The notes under the pieces: generated by a model
The model's database searches: none
What the model saw: the letters and a program-made list of their open reading frames with translations, nothing else
What the model was told of the DNA's origin: nothing
In this document: positions 8,003 through 16,974 of the stretch, in pieces
Numbering within the stretch: position 1 is the stretch's first letter
Layout: each line of letters starts with the position of its first letter
Translations under genes and position numbers: made by a program
From: DASUPK01 sp963763955
GTDB lineage: Bacteria; Actinomycetota; Thermoleophilia; Solirubrobacterales; 70-9
Reading direction: 5' to 3'
DNA length: 64,000 nucleotides
Assembly: GCA_963763955.1 (NCBI GenBank)
Contig: CAVXQP010000024.1
Span: forward strand, 62,001 to 126,000

Positions 8003-9430
8003 TTGATTTTCAATCGGGAAGGCCTGGGGGGACGCCTGGCGCGCAGGATCAGGCTCTGGGCCTGCTGCGCGATCGGTGCGTCATGGCTCGGGCTGGCCGG
8101 GCCGGCCCTCGCGGTCGAGAAGCCCTCCGCGGACCCGTTCTACTCCTACGACCCTGCTGCGATCGCCGGCGTCCCGCCCGGCGCGGTCCTGAGGTCGCGA
8201 GCGATCTCGGTTCCGACGCTGGGAGTCTTGCCCGGCTCAGCTGTGCCCGGCACCCAGGCGCTCTACCGGACCCAAAACCAGCTTGGACAGCCGACCGCCA
8301 CCGTCGCGACGATCATCCCTCCCCCGGCGTCAGGCCCGCCCCCGCCCACCAAGCTGCTCTCCTATCAGACCTTCTATGACGGTCTCGACGACAGCTGCCG
8401 TCCCTCCTACACCCTGCAGGGCGGCGTCCCGGCCACCGGTTCGGGGAACGCCGACAACAACCTCCTCCTTGGCTACGTGCGGGACGGCTACACGGTGGTG
8501 AGCCCGGACTACGAGGGACCGGCCGACGACTACACGGCGGGCCGCGAGTCCGGATACGGCACGCTCGACGGGATCCGCGCAGCTCAGAGCACGCTCGGCC
8601 TACCAGCGACCGCGCCAGTCGGGCTCGTCGGCTACTCCGGCGGCTCCATCGCCAGCGACTGGGCGAGCGAGCTGAGTCCCTCCTACGCCCCGCAGCTCAA
8701 CATCGTCGGCGTCGCCGAGGGCGGCATCCCCGTGGACTACGCCCACATGTTCGCTTACATCAACGGCAGCACGGCCTGGGCGGGCGTCATCCCTGCGCTC
8801 ACCCTCGGATTGGTCCGGGCGTACCGGTTAGATCTAGCGCAGTACTTCAATGCGACCGGTCAGCAGATCCTCGCCCAGGTCGCCAAGGGATGCCTGACGG
8901 CCGGCGCATATTCCGGTCTCCACTTCGAGGATCTTCTCAAGCCGGAGTACCGGAACTGGCAACAGGTTCCCGAGCTCGTCCAGATCTTCAACGACGCGAT
9001 CATGGGGAGCATTGGCACGCCGAAAGAGCCGCTCTTCATGGCGGTGGGAAATGCCGATGGGACCGGCGACGGCGTGATGCCGGCGGGTGACGTGACAGCG
9101 CTCGCGCACACTTACTGCGGTCGCGGCGTTCCGGTCCAGTTCCACGTCTACAACGGCTCCGATCACGTCGCCTCGCTCACCCGGTTCGATTCGGACGCCC
9201 GCCAGTTCATGCAACAGCGCTACGCCGGCACAACGGCGGCCAACGAGTGCGCCTCGATCGGTCCCGGCAACCCGCTCACTCCCCTGCCGATACCTCCGGG
9301 TCCTGTCCAGCCGTCCACCGGCTCCACGCCATCGCCGGCGGCGAAGCACCGGAAGTGCCGCAAGCAGCGCCACAAGGCCCGCAAGGGGAAGTGCCGCAAG
9401 CACCGCCGGATCGGCCCGGCTCGGAGCTAG
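8003..9430 (+). CDS. Secreted lipase (secretory lipase family)
   Basis: About 475 residues of the LIP/secretory lipase alpha/beta-hydrolase family. The nucleophile elbow is GYSGGS, with the acid in DGVMPAGD and the catalytic His in NGSDHVASLTRF. TTG at 8003 is preferred: GGGGAG lies just upstream and it gives a clean signal peptide ending GPALA. An ATG at 7922 is in frame. The mature enzyme should release fatty acids from glycerides outside the cell. The C-terminus is a Pro/Ser linker and a Lys/Arg/Cys-rich tail (KHRKCRKQRHKARKGKCRKH), possibly for wall or polyanion binding. Confidence 0.85.
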   Translation: MIFNREGLGGRLARRIRLWACCAIGASWLGLAGPALAVEKPSADPFYSYDPAAIAGVPPGAVLRSRAISVPTLGVLPGSAVPGTQALYRTQNQLGQPTATVATIIPPPASGPPPPTKLLSYQTFYDGLDDSCRPSYTLQGGVPATGSGNADNNLLLGYVRDGYTVVSPDYEGPADDYTAGRESGYGTLDGIRAAQSTLGLPATAPVGLVGYSGGSIASDWASELSPSYAPQLNIVGVAEGGIPVDYAHMFAYINGSTAWAGVIPALTLGLVRAYRLDLAQYFNATGQQILAQVAKGCLTAGAYSGLHFEDLLKPEYRNWQQVPELVQIFNDAIMGSIGTPKEPLFMAVGNADGTGDGVMPAGDVTALAHTYCGRGVPVQFHVYNGSDHVASLTRFDSDARQFMQQRYAGTTAANECASIGPGNPLTPLPIPPGPVQPSTGSTPSPAAKHRKCRKQRHKARKGKCRKHRRIGPARS

Positions 9431-10434
9431 GCGCCTGAGCCGGCGAGCTCCTTGCGGATCTCGGCTGGGAGCATGAAGCGCACGTCCTCGTCGACCGTCT
9501 TCAGCTCGGAGACGTCCTCGGCGCCGCGCTCCCGGAAGAAGGTGACGAGCCGCTCGACCAGCTCCTCCGGTGCGCTTGCACCCGAGGTGATGCCGACCGT
9601 CCCGACTCCCTCGAGCCAGGCGTCGTCGACCTGGAGGTGGTTGTCGATCAGGTAAGAGTCGGCGCCGTGCTCGCGCGCGACCTCGACCAGCCGGTTCGAA
9701 TTCGATGAGTTCGTCGAGCCGATGACGAGGACGAGATCGCACTCGCGCGCCAGCGCCTTGACCGCGTGCTGGCGGTTGGTGGTCGCGTAGCAGATGTCGT
9801 CGGTCTTGGGCCCGACCGCGTTCGGGAATTTCTCCAGCAGCCGGGCGATGATCGAGCTGGTCTCATCGACCGAAAGGGTGGTCTGGGTGATGTAGGCGAT
9901 CCGGTCCGGGTCCTCGACCTCGAGATCGTCGACGTCGGACTCCGTCTGGACGAGGACCGTCTGCTCGGGGGCCTCGCCGGTCGTGCCCTCGACCTCCTCG
10001 TGGCCCTCGTGACCGATCAACACGATCGTGTAGCCGTCCTTGGCGAACTTCCGAGCCTCGACGTGGACCTTCGTGACCAGCGGGCAGGTCGCGTCGATCG
10101 TGCGGAGCTGACGCTTGGCGGCGTTCTCGTGCACGCTCGGGGCCACGCCGTGCGCGGAGAAGACCACCATCTCGCCCTCGGGCACGTTGGTCTCCTGCTC
10201 GACGAAGATCGCCCCCCGCTTCTCGAGCTCGCGCACGACGTGCTTGTTGTGCACGATCTCCTTGCGGACGTAGACGGGTTTCCCATAGAGATCGAGGGCG
10301 TGCTCAACCGCCTGCACGGCGCGATCAACGCCGGCGCAATAGCCGCGCGGCGCCGCGAGCAGGACCTTCGTTACGCGAGGGCGCTCTGAAGGAGCAACCC
10401 GTCTTGCGTCGGGGTTTTCGGAGGTGGACGGCAC
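9427..10434 (-). CDS. ispH: 4-hydroxy-3-methylbut-2-enyl diphosphate reductase
   Basis: IspH/LytB, the last enzyme of the MEP isoprenoid pathway, which makes IPP and DMAPP from HMBPP on a [4Fe-4S] cluster. The three cluster Cys are seen in RGYCAGVDRAV, IDATCPLVTKVH and TDDICYATTNRQ. ExH-type substrate residues appear in FSAHGVAP, and SSNSNRL is the phosphate loop. Family-typical length of about 335 residues from GTG at 10434; the first conserved residues (KVLLAAPRGYCAG) begin about 24 codons later. It converges on the lipase gene, and both stop codons are read from one CTAG. Confidence 0.95.
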   Translation of the reverse strand: MPSTSENPDARRVAPSERPRVTKVLLAAPRGYCAGVDRAVQAVEHALDLYGKPVYVRKEIVHNKHVVRELEKRGAIFVEQETNVPEGEMVVFSAHGVAPSVHENAAKRQLRTIDATCPLVTKVHVEARKFAKDGYTIVLIGHEGHEEVEGTTGEAPEQTVLVQTESDVDDLEVEDPDRIAYITQTTLSVDETSSIIARLLEKFPNAVGPKTDDICYATTNRQHAVKALARECDLVLVIGSTNSSNSNRLVEVAREHGADSYLIDNHLQVDDAWLEGVGTVGITSGASAPEELVERLVTFFRERGAEDVSELKTVDEDVRFMLPAEIRKELAGSGA

Positions 10435-10491
10435 GTCCGCGGCTAGGGTAGCGGCCGTGCTCCCCCGCGGAGGGGCTACGCTTGCGTCGCG

Positions 10492-11937
10492 ATGGCACAG
10501 GGGCACATGGAGAGACTGACCTCGATCGACGCGTCGTTCCTGACGAACGAGTCGTCGAACGCGCACATGCACGTGGGCGCGATCCTGATCTTCGAGGGCC
10601 CGCCGCCGGTGTACGACGACTTCCTCGACCACGTCCGCAGCCGGCTGCATCTGGTGCCTCGATTCCGCCAGAAGCTCGCTTTCCCGCCGGTCGAGACCGG
10701 CAGGCCCTTCTGGGTAGACGACCCCAACTTCAACCTCGCCTACCACGTTCGCCACTCGGCCCTGCCGGCGCCGGGCTCAGAGGAGCAACTGCGCAACCTC
10801 ACGGGACGGATCTTCTCGCAGGCGCTCGACCGCTCGAAGCCGCTCTGGGAGCTCTGGCTGGTCCAGGGGCTCGAGAAGAACCGGTTCGCGCTGGCCACAA
10901 AGACGCACCACGCCCTCGTCGACGGGGTCGCGGGTGTCGACATCGCCACGGTCCTGTTCGACCAGAAGCCGGTGCCGGAGCCGATCGAGCCGGATCGCGA
11001 CTGGGTGCCGCGGCCTCCACCGTCCTCCGCCGAGCTCGTCGCACGCGGGCTGGCCGAGCTCAGCGAGACCCCGTTCAAGCTGACCCGCCGCGCCCTCAGA
11101 GCCGCCACCGATCCGGTGAGGACCACCCACCGGGTGGCCGAGGCCGGCGAGGCGCTCGCCGAGGTGGCCTGGAACTTCACAAACCCCGCCCCCGACATGC
11201 CCTTGAACACGGAAATCGGCTCCCATCGCCGCTTTGCCTGGAGCCGCGCGGAGCTCGCCGACTACAAGAAGATCAAGGACGCGCTCGGGGGCACTGTGAA
11301 CGACGTCGTCCTCACCGTGGTCAGCGGCGCGCTGCGGAGCTGGCTGCGCAGTCGCGGGATCAAGACCGAGGGGCTCGAGCTGCGCGCGCTGGTACCCGTC
11401 TCGATCCGCACCGAGGACGAGCACGGGCAGCTCGGCAATCGGATCGCGGCGATGCGAGGGCCACTTCCGGTCTACATCGAGGACCCGGTGAAGCGGCTGG
11501 ACGCGGTGAAGCAGGCAATGACTGGTCTCAAGGAGTCGAAGCAGGCCCTCGGCGCCGAGGTGATCTCACGCTTCAACGACTTCGCTCCGCCGACGCTGCT
11601 CGCCCAGGCCTCGCGCATCAACTTCTCGACCAGGCTCTTCAACATGATCGTCACCAACGTCCCGGGCCCGCAGATCCCGCTCTACGTGCTCGGGCGTGAG
11701 CTACAGGACGTCTTCCCGGTCGCGTTCCTGCCGGAGAACCACGCCCTCGCAATCGCGATCATGAGCTACAACGGCGGCATCGACTTCGGCCTGCTCGGCG
11801 ACTACGACGCGATGGAGGACATCGAGATGCTCGCCACCGGCCTGACCGAGTCGCTCAACGACCTGCGCTCCGCCGCCGAGGCTGCCGAGGCCCGCTCGCA
11901 GGCGGACCTGGCCGCCCGCGCCGACCTGCCCGGCTAG
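10492..11937 (+). CDS. Wax ester synthase / diacylglycerol acyltransferase (WS/DGAT)
   Basis: A 481-residue acyltransferase that esterifies fatty alcohols or diacylglycerol with acyl-CoA for neutral-lipid storage. The catalytic HHxxxDG motif is THHALVDG (about residue 138), and LVPVSIRTEDEHG and NVPGPQIPLYVLGRE are conserved family blocks. ATG at 10492 is used; MERLTSIDASFL five codons in is also possible, since that is where family similarity starts. The gene is divergent from ispH, with 57 nt between starts. Confidence 0.92.
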   Translation: MAQGHMERLTSIDASFLTNESSNAHMHVGAILIFEGPPPVYDDFLDHVRSRLHLVPRFRQKLAFPPVETGRPFWVDDPNFNLAYHVRHSALPAPGSEEQLRNLTGRIFSQALDRSKPLWELWLVQGLEKNRFALATKTHHALVDGVAGVDIATVLFDQKPVPEPIEPDRDWVPRPPPSSAELVARGLAELSETPFKLTRRALRAATDPVRTTHRVAEAGEALAEVAWNFTNPAPDMPLNTEIGSHRRFAWSRAELADYKKIKDALGGTVNDVVLTVVSGALRSWLRSRGIKTEGLELRALVPVSIRTEDEHGQLGNRIAAMRGPLPVYIEDPVKRLDAVKQAMTGLKESKQALGAEVISRFNDFAPPTLLAQASRINFSTRLFNMIVTNVPGPQIPLYVLGRELQDVFPVAFLPENHALAIAIMSYNGGIDFGLLGDYDAMEDIEMLATGLTESLNDLRSAAEAAEARSQADLAARADLPG

Positions 11938-11962
11938 CTCCGCCAGGCGGTTTCCCTGGCTT

Positions 11963-12886
11963 TCATCGGCCGCCCGGCAGGAGCGTCTGGACCGTCTGGA
12001 CGAGCGACCCGATGACCCCGTGAGTAGAGCCACTCGATCCGCCGCCACCGGTCGATCCGCCGCCACCGGTCGATCCGCCGCCTCCGGTCGATCCGCCGCC
12101 TCCGGTCGATCCGCCGCTGCCGCCCGATCCACCGCCACCGGTCGATCCGCCGCCACCGGTCGATCCGCCGGCACCGGGATATCCGCCGCCTCCGCCGGGC
12201 GAAGGCGATGACGTCACCGGTTGGCCGCCGGGCTGCCTTGCAGCCGGGCCGCTCCCAGACGTTGTTGGAGTGGACTGGGGTGAAGGCGGGCTCGTCGCCG
12301 GCGCTGCGGCACCTTTCCGCTCCCCAGCCGTCGGCGCCGGTGCCGCCTTCATCGACTGCGCCCCCTTGCCCGGGAAGGCAGCCGGAACCACGGCTGTCGG
12401 GCTGACCGGTGGCGGGAGCGCCGCCGCGGAATACCGCGGAGCCGAGGCGCCGCCGTCCGGATCGGAGGATCCGGTGGCCAGCATCAGATCCCCACTGGAG
12501 AAGCTGCCGATCAGAAGCAGCGCAGACAGCAACCCGGCCGCAGAACCCGCCCAAAGCCAGGCCGAGCCGGAAGGCACGCGCGACGTCCATCCCACCTCGC
12601 GACGCCCGACCCAAGCGATCAGGCGGCCAACGGGGCCGCCGGGAGACTCGGGATGGAGCACGGCCACGAGCTTGTCGCCCAGTTCGACGCTCGGCGGCTG
12701 GCCTCGCTCGATGCGTGCGACCGTCGACGGACTGGTATGCAGTCTCGCCGCAAGCTCCGCTCGGCTCAGCCCCAGCCTCGCGCGCTGGTCGGAGACGAGC
12801 ATCCCATAGGCCTTCCCGCCCTCGGTGACCGCTCCCTCGGACGAGCTGGAGCGCTTCCCGGTTTTCGCTTGTTCAGCCTGGCTCAT
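11963..12886 (-). CDS. XRE-type HTH transmembrane protein with Gly/Ser repeat tail (copy 1)
   Basis: About 307 residues. The cytoplasmic part holds an XRE helix-turn-helix (QRARLGLSRAELAARLHTSP followed by STVARIERG). One membrane helix follows at roughly 115-135, then an outer Pro/Thr-rich region and a GGGGST-repeat domain ending GSTHGVIGSLVQTVQTLL. The RodZ-like topology suggests a DNA-binding or cytoskeletal head tied to an outer tail, but the RodZ C-terminal domain is absent. ATG at 12886 has a GGGGG site 6 nt upstream, a context shared with the paralogue at 20371. Confidence 0.7.
   Translation of the reverse strand: MSQAEQAKTGKRSSSSEGAVTEGGKAYGMLVSDQRARLGLSRAELAARLHTSPSTVARIERGQPPSVELGDKLVAVLHPESPGGPVGRLIAWVGRREVGWTSRVPSGSAWLWAGSAAGLLSALLLIGSFSSGDLMLATGSSDPDGGASAPRYSAAALPPPVSPTAVVPAAFPGKGAQSMKAAPAPTAGERKGAAAPATSPPSPQSTPTTSGSGPAARQPGGQPVTSSPSPGGGGGYPGAGGSTGGGGSTGGGGSGGSGGSTGGGGSTGGGGSTGGGGSTGGGGSSGSTHGVIGSLVQTVQTLLPGGR
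12035..12180. repeat. 15-nt tandem repeat coding for GGGST units
   Basis: About nine imperfect copies of a 15-nt unit (plus-strand CGGTCGATCCGCCGC and variants) encode the Gly/Ser/Thr linker of the minus-strand HTH protein. Changes are mostly third-base (CCACC/CCTCC), so the protein repeat is kept while the DNA drifts. Such tracts change length easily by slippage. Confidence 0.8.
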
Positions 12887-12927
12887 TCTCAACCCCCACG
12901 GTTACCTGCGCGTTGCGTTCTACTCCT

Positions 12928-12957
12928 GAATATTCATCACCAAATTAGACGAATATT
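12928..12957. promoter_or_regulatory. Candidate operator: spaced GAATATT repeats
   Basis: An unusually AT-rich patch upstream of the HTH-membrane gene contains the perfect palindrome GAATATTC (12928-12935) and a second GAATATT (12951-12957), 23 bp apart or about two helical turns. XRE proteins often bind such spaced sites and regulate themselves. The link to the adjacent gene product is inference from position alone. Confidence 0.3.
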
Positions 12958-13030
12958 GGGTACGGAGCGATCCTAGATCAATTACCCAGAAAAAGCTACC
13001 CCTAACCGGAAATTCGGGACTCGGGATTCG

Positions 13031-14791
13031 TCAGAGCTTCGCGTCGGCCTTGCCAGGGGCCGCCTCGCGGTTGCCGGCCTTGTCGATCGCGATCGAGAAG
13101 AACCGGTAGTGGCGCCCACGCTTGGCGTGAAAGTGGAGCTCTCCCCCGGCCGTCTTGGCGATCCGGTGATACGGACCGCCGTTCGCCGAGGCGAACACCG
13201 CCACCTTCTTGATACCGCTGACGGGGAGCTTCACACAGCTGCGCACATCGGAGTCCTTGCGCTTGATCTTGAGGACGACGACCTTCCCCCGGGCGCGGGC
13301 AGTGCTCGCCCCTGCGCTGCGGGCTCTCTTTGGGCTCACAATCCTCGAGCTCGGCGGATTGACGTCGCGATTGATAGCGGCGGCCACGGCCTGGTCGGCT
13401 CTGATCACACCCCAGCCGATTCCACCGCCATAGGAGCCGCAATGGCTGGCGGTCTGCTTGATCAGGTGCACGACCTTGGTGTTGGCCAGGCTCGGCTTGA
13501 CCGAGCGAATCAGCGCCGCCACCCCGGCGACCTGAGGAGTGGCCATGCTGGTCCCGACCAGGTACGCAAAGCGGCTGTCTCCGTTGACCGAAGTGCGGCA
13601 CCCGCACGGATTGCCGGCCCACTCACCAACCCCGAGATCCGCGTCCGTCGAATTCGCCGGCCAGGTCGAGAGGATCCCCTGCTGGCCGCCGCTGACCGAA
13701 TTCGTGGCGGATCCGTAGGCGGCGACGGACACCCGGGTGGTTTGCTCGGCGAACGACGAGCGTGTGCCGTCATACCTGGCGGAGGTGACGACCAGGCCTC
13801 GATCGAATCCTGTGCTTGGCCCCGTTCCGCTTGGCTGCAGCCACTCCTCCGGATAGAGGCAGTCGTCGTGGATCAGGTCACTGCAGATACCGCTTGGAGC
13901 CGGGCTGTTGTCGGCTGCCGCGACCAGCACGGCGTTGCGCGACTGCGCGTAGCTCAGCGCCGAGTTGATCGGGTCGGGCGGGCAGGCTCCGAGGCTCATG
14001 CTGATCACGTCGCTGTTCCGGTTCGCGGCAGCCGTGATCCCATTCGCGACGTCCGAACAGAGACCGCCGATCTTCGCGATGAAGAGGCCGCAGTGGAACC
14101 CGATCGAGGCGATGCCCACGCCGTTGTCGGCGTCACCGCAGGCCAGGCCGGCCGTGTGGGTTCCATGGCCCACGGTGTCGGTGGTCGGCGAACTGCCGCT
14201 TCCGAATGACGTCGCGCCGACGATGCGCCCGGCAAGATCGGGGTTCGTTCCGTCGGCGCCACTGTCGACCACCGCGACCTCGGCGCCCGTGCCCTTCGAC
14301 AGATCCCAGGCGCGCGGTCCACCCTCGCGGACCACGTTCCAGGCCCCGATGTCCTGGTTCGGGGCGTTGACGTCCGGGTGCGTGATGGCGAAGTCGTTGG
14401 GCGCGTAGCGGAACTCGACGGCGGGATCGGGCTGCACCGAGAGGACCCGCGGGTCATCGGCGAGCTCAGATCGCAACGCGGTGAGGCCGCCGGGACCGAC
14501 CGCGACCGAGAGCGCGCCGATCTCGGGGTTCGCCGACTCCACCTTCAGGGCGTTGCGGTCGGCGACGCGGTCGAGGAGCTCCCGCGAGTCGGATCGCTGC
14601 TCATGCCAGCGGGCCCGTGCGGCGGGGCTCCTGCCAGTCGGGAGATCCGGGGTCGAGACCATCACCGCCGCGCGGCCGGTCTGTGGTGTCTCCCCGCCGC
14701 CCGCCGGCTGGGCCTGGGCGGCCGCGGCTCCGGCGACCGCCAGCGCGGCGACTACGGCGATCGTCGGTAGCGCCGGCCTCATCTCGCTCAT
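13031..14791 (-). CDS. Secreted subtilisin-like serine protease (S8)
   Basis: 586 residues with a signal peptide (AAQA cleavage region), an inhibitor I9-like propeptide (about 40-125) and an S8 domain. The catalytic triad is Asp in VAVVDSGADGTNPDL, His in GHGTHTAGLACG and Ser in GTSMATPQVAGVAALI. About eight Cys suggest disulphides in the exported enzyme. After the protease domain come a basic linker and a ~70-residue beta domain (KKVAVFASANGGPYHRIAKT) resembling Ig-like domains on actinobacterial secreted proteases. Likely role: extracellular protein degradation. Confidence 0.9.
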   Translation of the reverse strand: MSEMRPALPTIAVVAALAVAGAAAAQAQPAGGGETPQTGRAAVMVSTPDLPTGRSPAARARWHEQRSDSRELLDRVADRNALKVESANPEIGALSVAVGPGGLTALRSELADDPRVLSVQPDPAVEFRYAPNDFAITHPDVNAPNQDIGAWNVVREGGPRAWDLSKGTGAEVAVVDSGADGTNPDLAGRIVGATSFGSGSSPTTDTVGHGTHTAGLACGDADNGVGIASIGFHCGLFIAKIGGLCSDVANGITAAANRNSDVISMSLGACPPDPINSALSYAQSRNAVLVAAADNSPAPSGICSDLIHDDCLYPEEWLQPSGTGPSTGFDRGLVVTSARYDGTRSSFAEQTTRVSVAAYGSATNSVSGGQQGILSTWPANSTDADLGVGEWAGNPCGCRTSVNGDSRFAYLVGTSMATPQVAGVAALIRSVKPSLANTKVVHLIKQTASHCGSYGGGIGWGVIRADQAVAAAINRDVNPPSSRIVSPKRARSAGASTARARGKVVVLKIKRKDSDVRSCVKLPVSGIKKVAVFASANGGPYHRIAKTAGGELHFHAKRGRHYRFFSIAIDKAGNREAAPGKADAKL

Positions 14792-14856
14792 CTCAACAAC
14801 TCTAGGCAGGGATAGGTGCGCCGCGTCGCGGACGCCCTCAACCGCGCATGAAGCCC

Positions 14857-16062
14857 TTAGGTCACCGAGACCTGCGAGCGCCGGCGCCGGCTCAGGGCGT
14901 CGAGCGTCACTGCGGCGAGCAGGACTCCGCCGGTGATCATGAACCGCACCGACGACTCCAGTCCGAGCAGGTTGATGCCGTTCGAGATCGAGCCGATCAC
15001 GAGCGCCCCGAGCAGGGCCGACCAGACCGAGCCGCGGCCTCCGAACAGGCTGGTGCCCGCGATCACGGGGCCGGCGATCGCATTGAGCAGGACATCGCCC
15101 GAACCCGATGACTGGTTGACGGCGATCAGCCGCGACGCGGCCATGATCCCGCCGGCCGCCGCCATCGTCGAGCAGATCGCGAAGACGATGATCCGGACCC
15201 GGGTGACCTGGATCCCTGCACGCCGAGCCGCCTCGGCATTGCCCCCCACCGCGTATATGTGCCTACCGAACCGGGTTCGCTCGGTGATGAACGCGAACAG
15301 CCCGGTGAGGCCGAGCAGGATGATGGCCGCCAGCGGCACCCCCCGATCGGAGAGCAGGATCGCGACGCCGATGAACATCGCGGCACCGACGAGCACTGTG
15401 CGGAACAGGAGGCCTCCGAGCGGCGCCGGTTCCAGGCCGGCCCGTTGGCGGCGGCGCCGTGCGAGCAGCCCGGCTCCCAGCGTGCCTGCCGTCACGACCA
15501 CGGCGAGGGTCCATCCGACCCCGGCGCCGTAGAAGGTGCTGGTCAGGTCGGTGATGATGCTGGGCGGGAGGTTGATCGTGCCGGTTTTTCCCAGCACCAG
15601 GAGTAAGGCCCCCTGCCAGGCGATCAGTCCCGCCAGGGTGACGACGAACGAGGGGATGCCGAAGTAGGTGTTGAAGAACCCGTTGATCAACCCGATCGCC
15701 GTTCCCGCCAGCAGGCCGGCGAGGATCGCGAGCCCGGGGTCCCAGCCGTGCTGGACCGTGAGCACCGCCATGATCCCGGCGCAGAGGCCGCTCACCGCTC
15801 CGATCGAGAGATCGATCTCGCCGAGCAGCAGCACGAGCACGACTCCGATCGAGATGATCCCGATGGCCGTGACCTGAAGCAACAGGTTGGTGAGGTTGGT
15901 CGCGGTGAGGAAGCGGTCGTTGGCGAGCTGGAAGACCGTCCAGATCAGGCCGAGCGCGAGGAAGACCTGAAGGTATCCGACGTCTCCGCGCAGCACTCCG
16001 AGGATCCCGCTCCGCGCTTCCTTTCCGAATACCCTCAGCTGTGCCGCTACGCCGCCTTCCAC
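14857..16062 (-). CDS. Sugar ABC transporter permease (XylH type)
   Basis: A 401-residue BPD_transp_2 permease with about ten hydrophobic segments and the family motif GEIDLSIGAVSGLCAGIMA near residue 85, plus GTSLFGGRGSVWSALLGALV near the C-terminus. It forms the membrane channel of a xylose/ribose-type importer with the two genes upstream. The GTG start at 16062 follows an excellent Shine-Dalgarno, AGGAGGTGAT. It is the last gene of the unit. Confidence 0.92.
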   Translation of the reverse strand: MEGGVAAQLRVFGKEARSGILGVLRGDVGYLQVFLALGLIWTVFQLANDRFLTATNLTNLLLQVTAIGIISIGVVLVLLLGEIDLSIGAVSGLCAGIMAVLTVQHGWDPGLAILAGLLAGTAIGLINGFFNTYFGIPSFVVTLAGLIAWQGALLLVLGKTGTINLPPSIITDLTSTFYGAGVGWTLAVVVTAGTLGAGLLARRRRQRAGLEPAPLGGLLFRTVLVGAAMFIGVAILLSDRGVPLAAIILLGLTGLFAFITERTRFGRHIYAVGGNAEAARRAGIQVTRVRIIVFAICSTMAAAGGIMAASRLIAVNQSSGSGDVLLNAIAGPVIAGTSLFGGRGSVWSALLGALVIGSISNGINLLGLESSVRFMITGGVLLAAVTLDALSRRRRSQVSVT

Positions 16063-16074
16063 GAGATCACCTCC

Positions 16075-16956
16075 TCACTCATCGGTCTCCTCTCCCGGTT
16101 GACTGGCCTCGTCGCCTAGCTTCTGCTCGGTCTCCTCCTCAATGCGCCGCATCTCCGCGGTGTCGGCGCCGGTGATCGCGCCGACGACCTGCTCCGGTGT
16201 CGTCGTCTCGCGATCGAAGGTCGCCACCCGCTCGCCGAGGCGCAGGACGATGATCCGGTCGGCCACCTGGAAAACGTCTTCGAGGTTGTGGCTGATCATC
16301 ACGATCCCTAAGCCCTCGTCCTTGAGCCGCTTCACCAGGCCGAGCACCTGGGCCGTCTGTTGGACACCGAGGGCGGCGGTCGGCTCGTCGAAGAGCACCA
16401 CCTTGGGCTCGCCGACCATCGTGCGGGCGATCGCCACCGACTGGCGCTGGCCGCCGGAGAGGCTGCCCACCTCGGTGCGGACGCTGCCGAGCGTCGTCAC
16501 CGACAGGTCGCTCAGAAGCTTCTTGGCGCGCTGCTCCATGTCCACCTCGTCGAGCACGTGGACCGGAACTCCCTCCACCAGCTCCTTGCCGAGGAAGAGA
16601 TTCGAGACCACGTCGAGGTTGTCGCACAGCGCCAGATCCTGGAAGACGGTGGCGATGCCGAGGCGCTCCGCGGCCTGGGGCGTGGAGATCGTGACCTTCT
16701 TGCCGTCGAAGTAGGCGTCCCCTTGGTCAGGAGGCTCGACCCCGTCGATGGCCTTGATCAGCGTGCTCTTGCCGGCGCCGTTGTCGCCGACCAGGGCGAC
16801 GATCTCGCCCTTGTCGACCTCGAAGTCGACCTCGTGTAGGGCCCGTACGGGCCCGAAGCTCTTGGAGAACCCCCGCAGCGCGAGGAGATGCTCGGTCGCG
16901 GCACCATTACCTTCGCCGTTCGACCTTGCCTCTCCTCGCGCCATTCGGGGACTCAT
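16075..16956 (-). CDS. Sugar ABC transporter ATP-binding protein (single-cassette XylG-like)
   Basis: 293 residues with one ABC domain: Walker A GDNGAGKST, Q-loop VFQDLALCDNLDVVSN, signature SLSGGQRQSVAIART and Walker B VVLFDEPTAALGVQQT. Most carbohydrate ATPases of this class carry two fused cassettes. A single one, as in FrcA-like proteins, means the transporter works with a homodimer. Both ends are extended with charged residues. Same operon as the binding protein (18-nt gap) and permease (12-nt gap). Confidence 0.92.
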   Translation of the reverse strand: MSPRMARGEARSNGEGNGAATEHLLALRGFSKSFGPVRALHEVDFEVDKGEIVALVGDNGAGKSTLIKAIDGVEPPDQGDAYFDGKKVTISTPQAAERLGIATVFQDLALCDNLDVVSNLFLGKELVEGVPVHVLDEVDMEQRAKKLLSDLSVTTLGSVRTEVGSLSGGQRQSVAIARTMVGEPKVVLFDEPTAALGVQQTAQVLGLVKRLKDEGLGIVMISHNLEDVFQVADRIIVLRLGERVATFDRETTTPEQVVGAITGADTAEMRRIEEETEQKLGDEASQPGEETDE

Positions 16957-16974
16957 TCTTCTACTTCACCTCGC

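Noticed and set aside
11701..12174. Minus-strand frame of repeated ADRP units in the Gly/Ser repeat
   Set aside because: Alternative frame of the 15-nt repeat; the Gly/Ser frame continues a clear HTH-membrane protein.
12035..12180. CRISPR array
   Set aside because: Units are 15 nt in direct tandem without spacers and are codon-phased within a gene.
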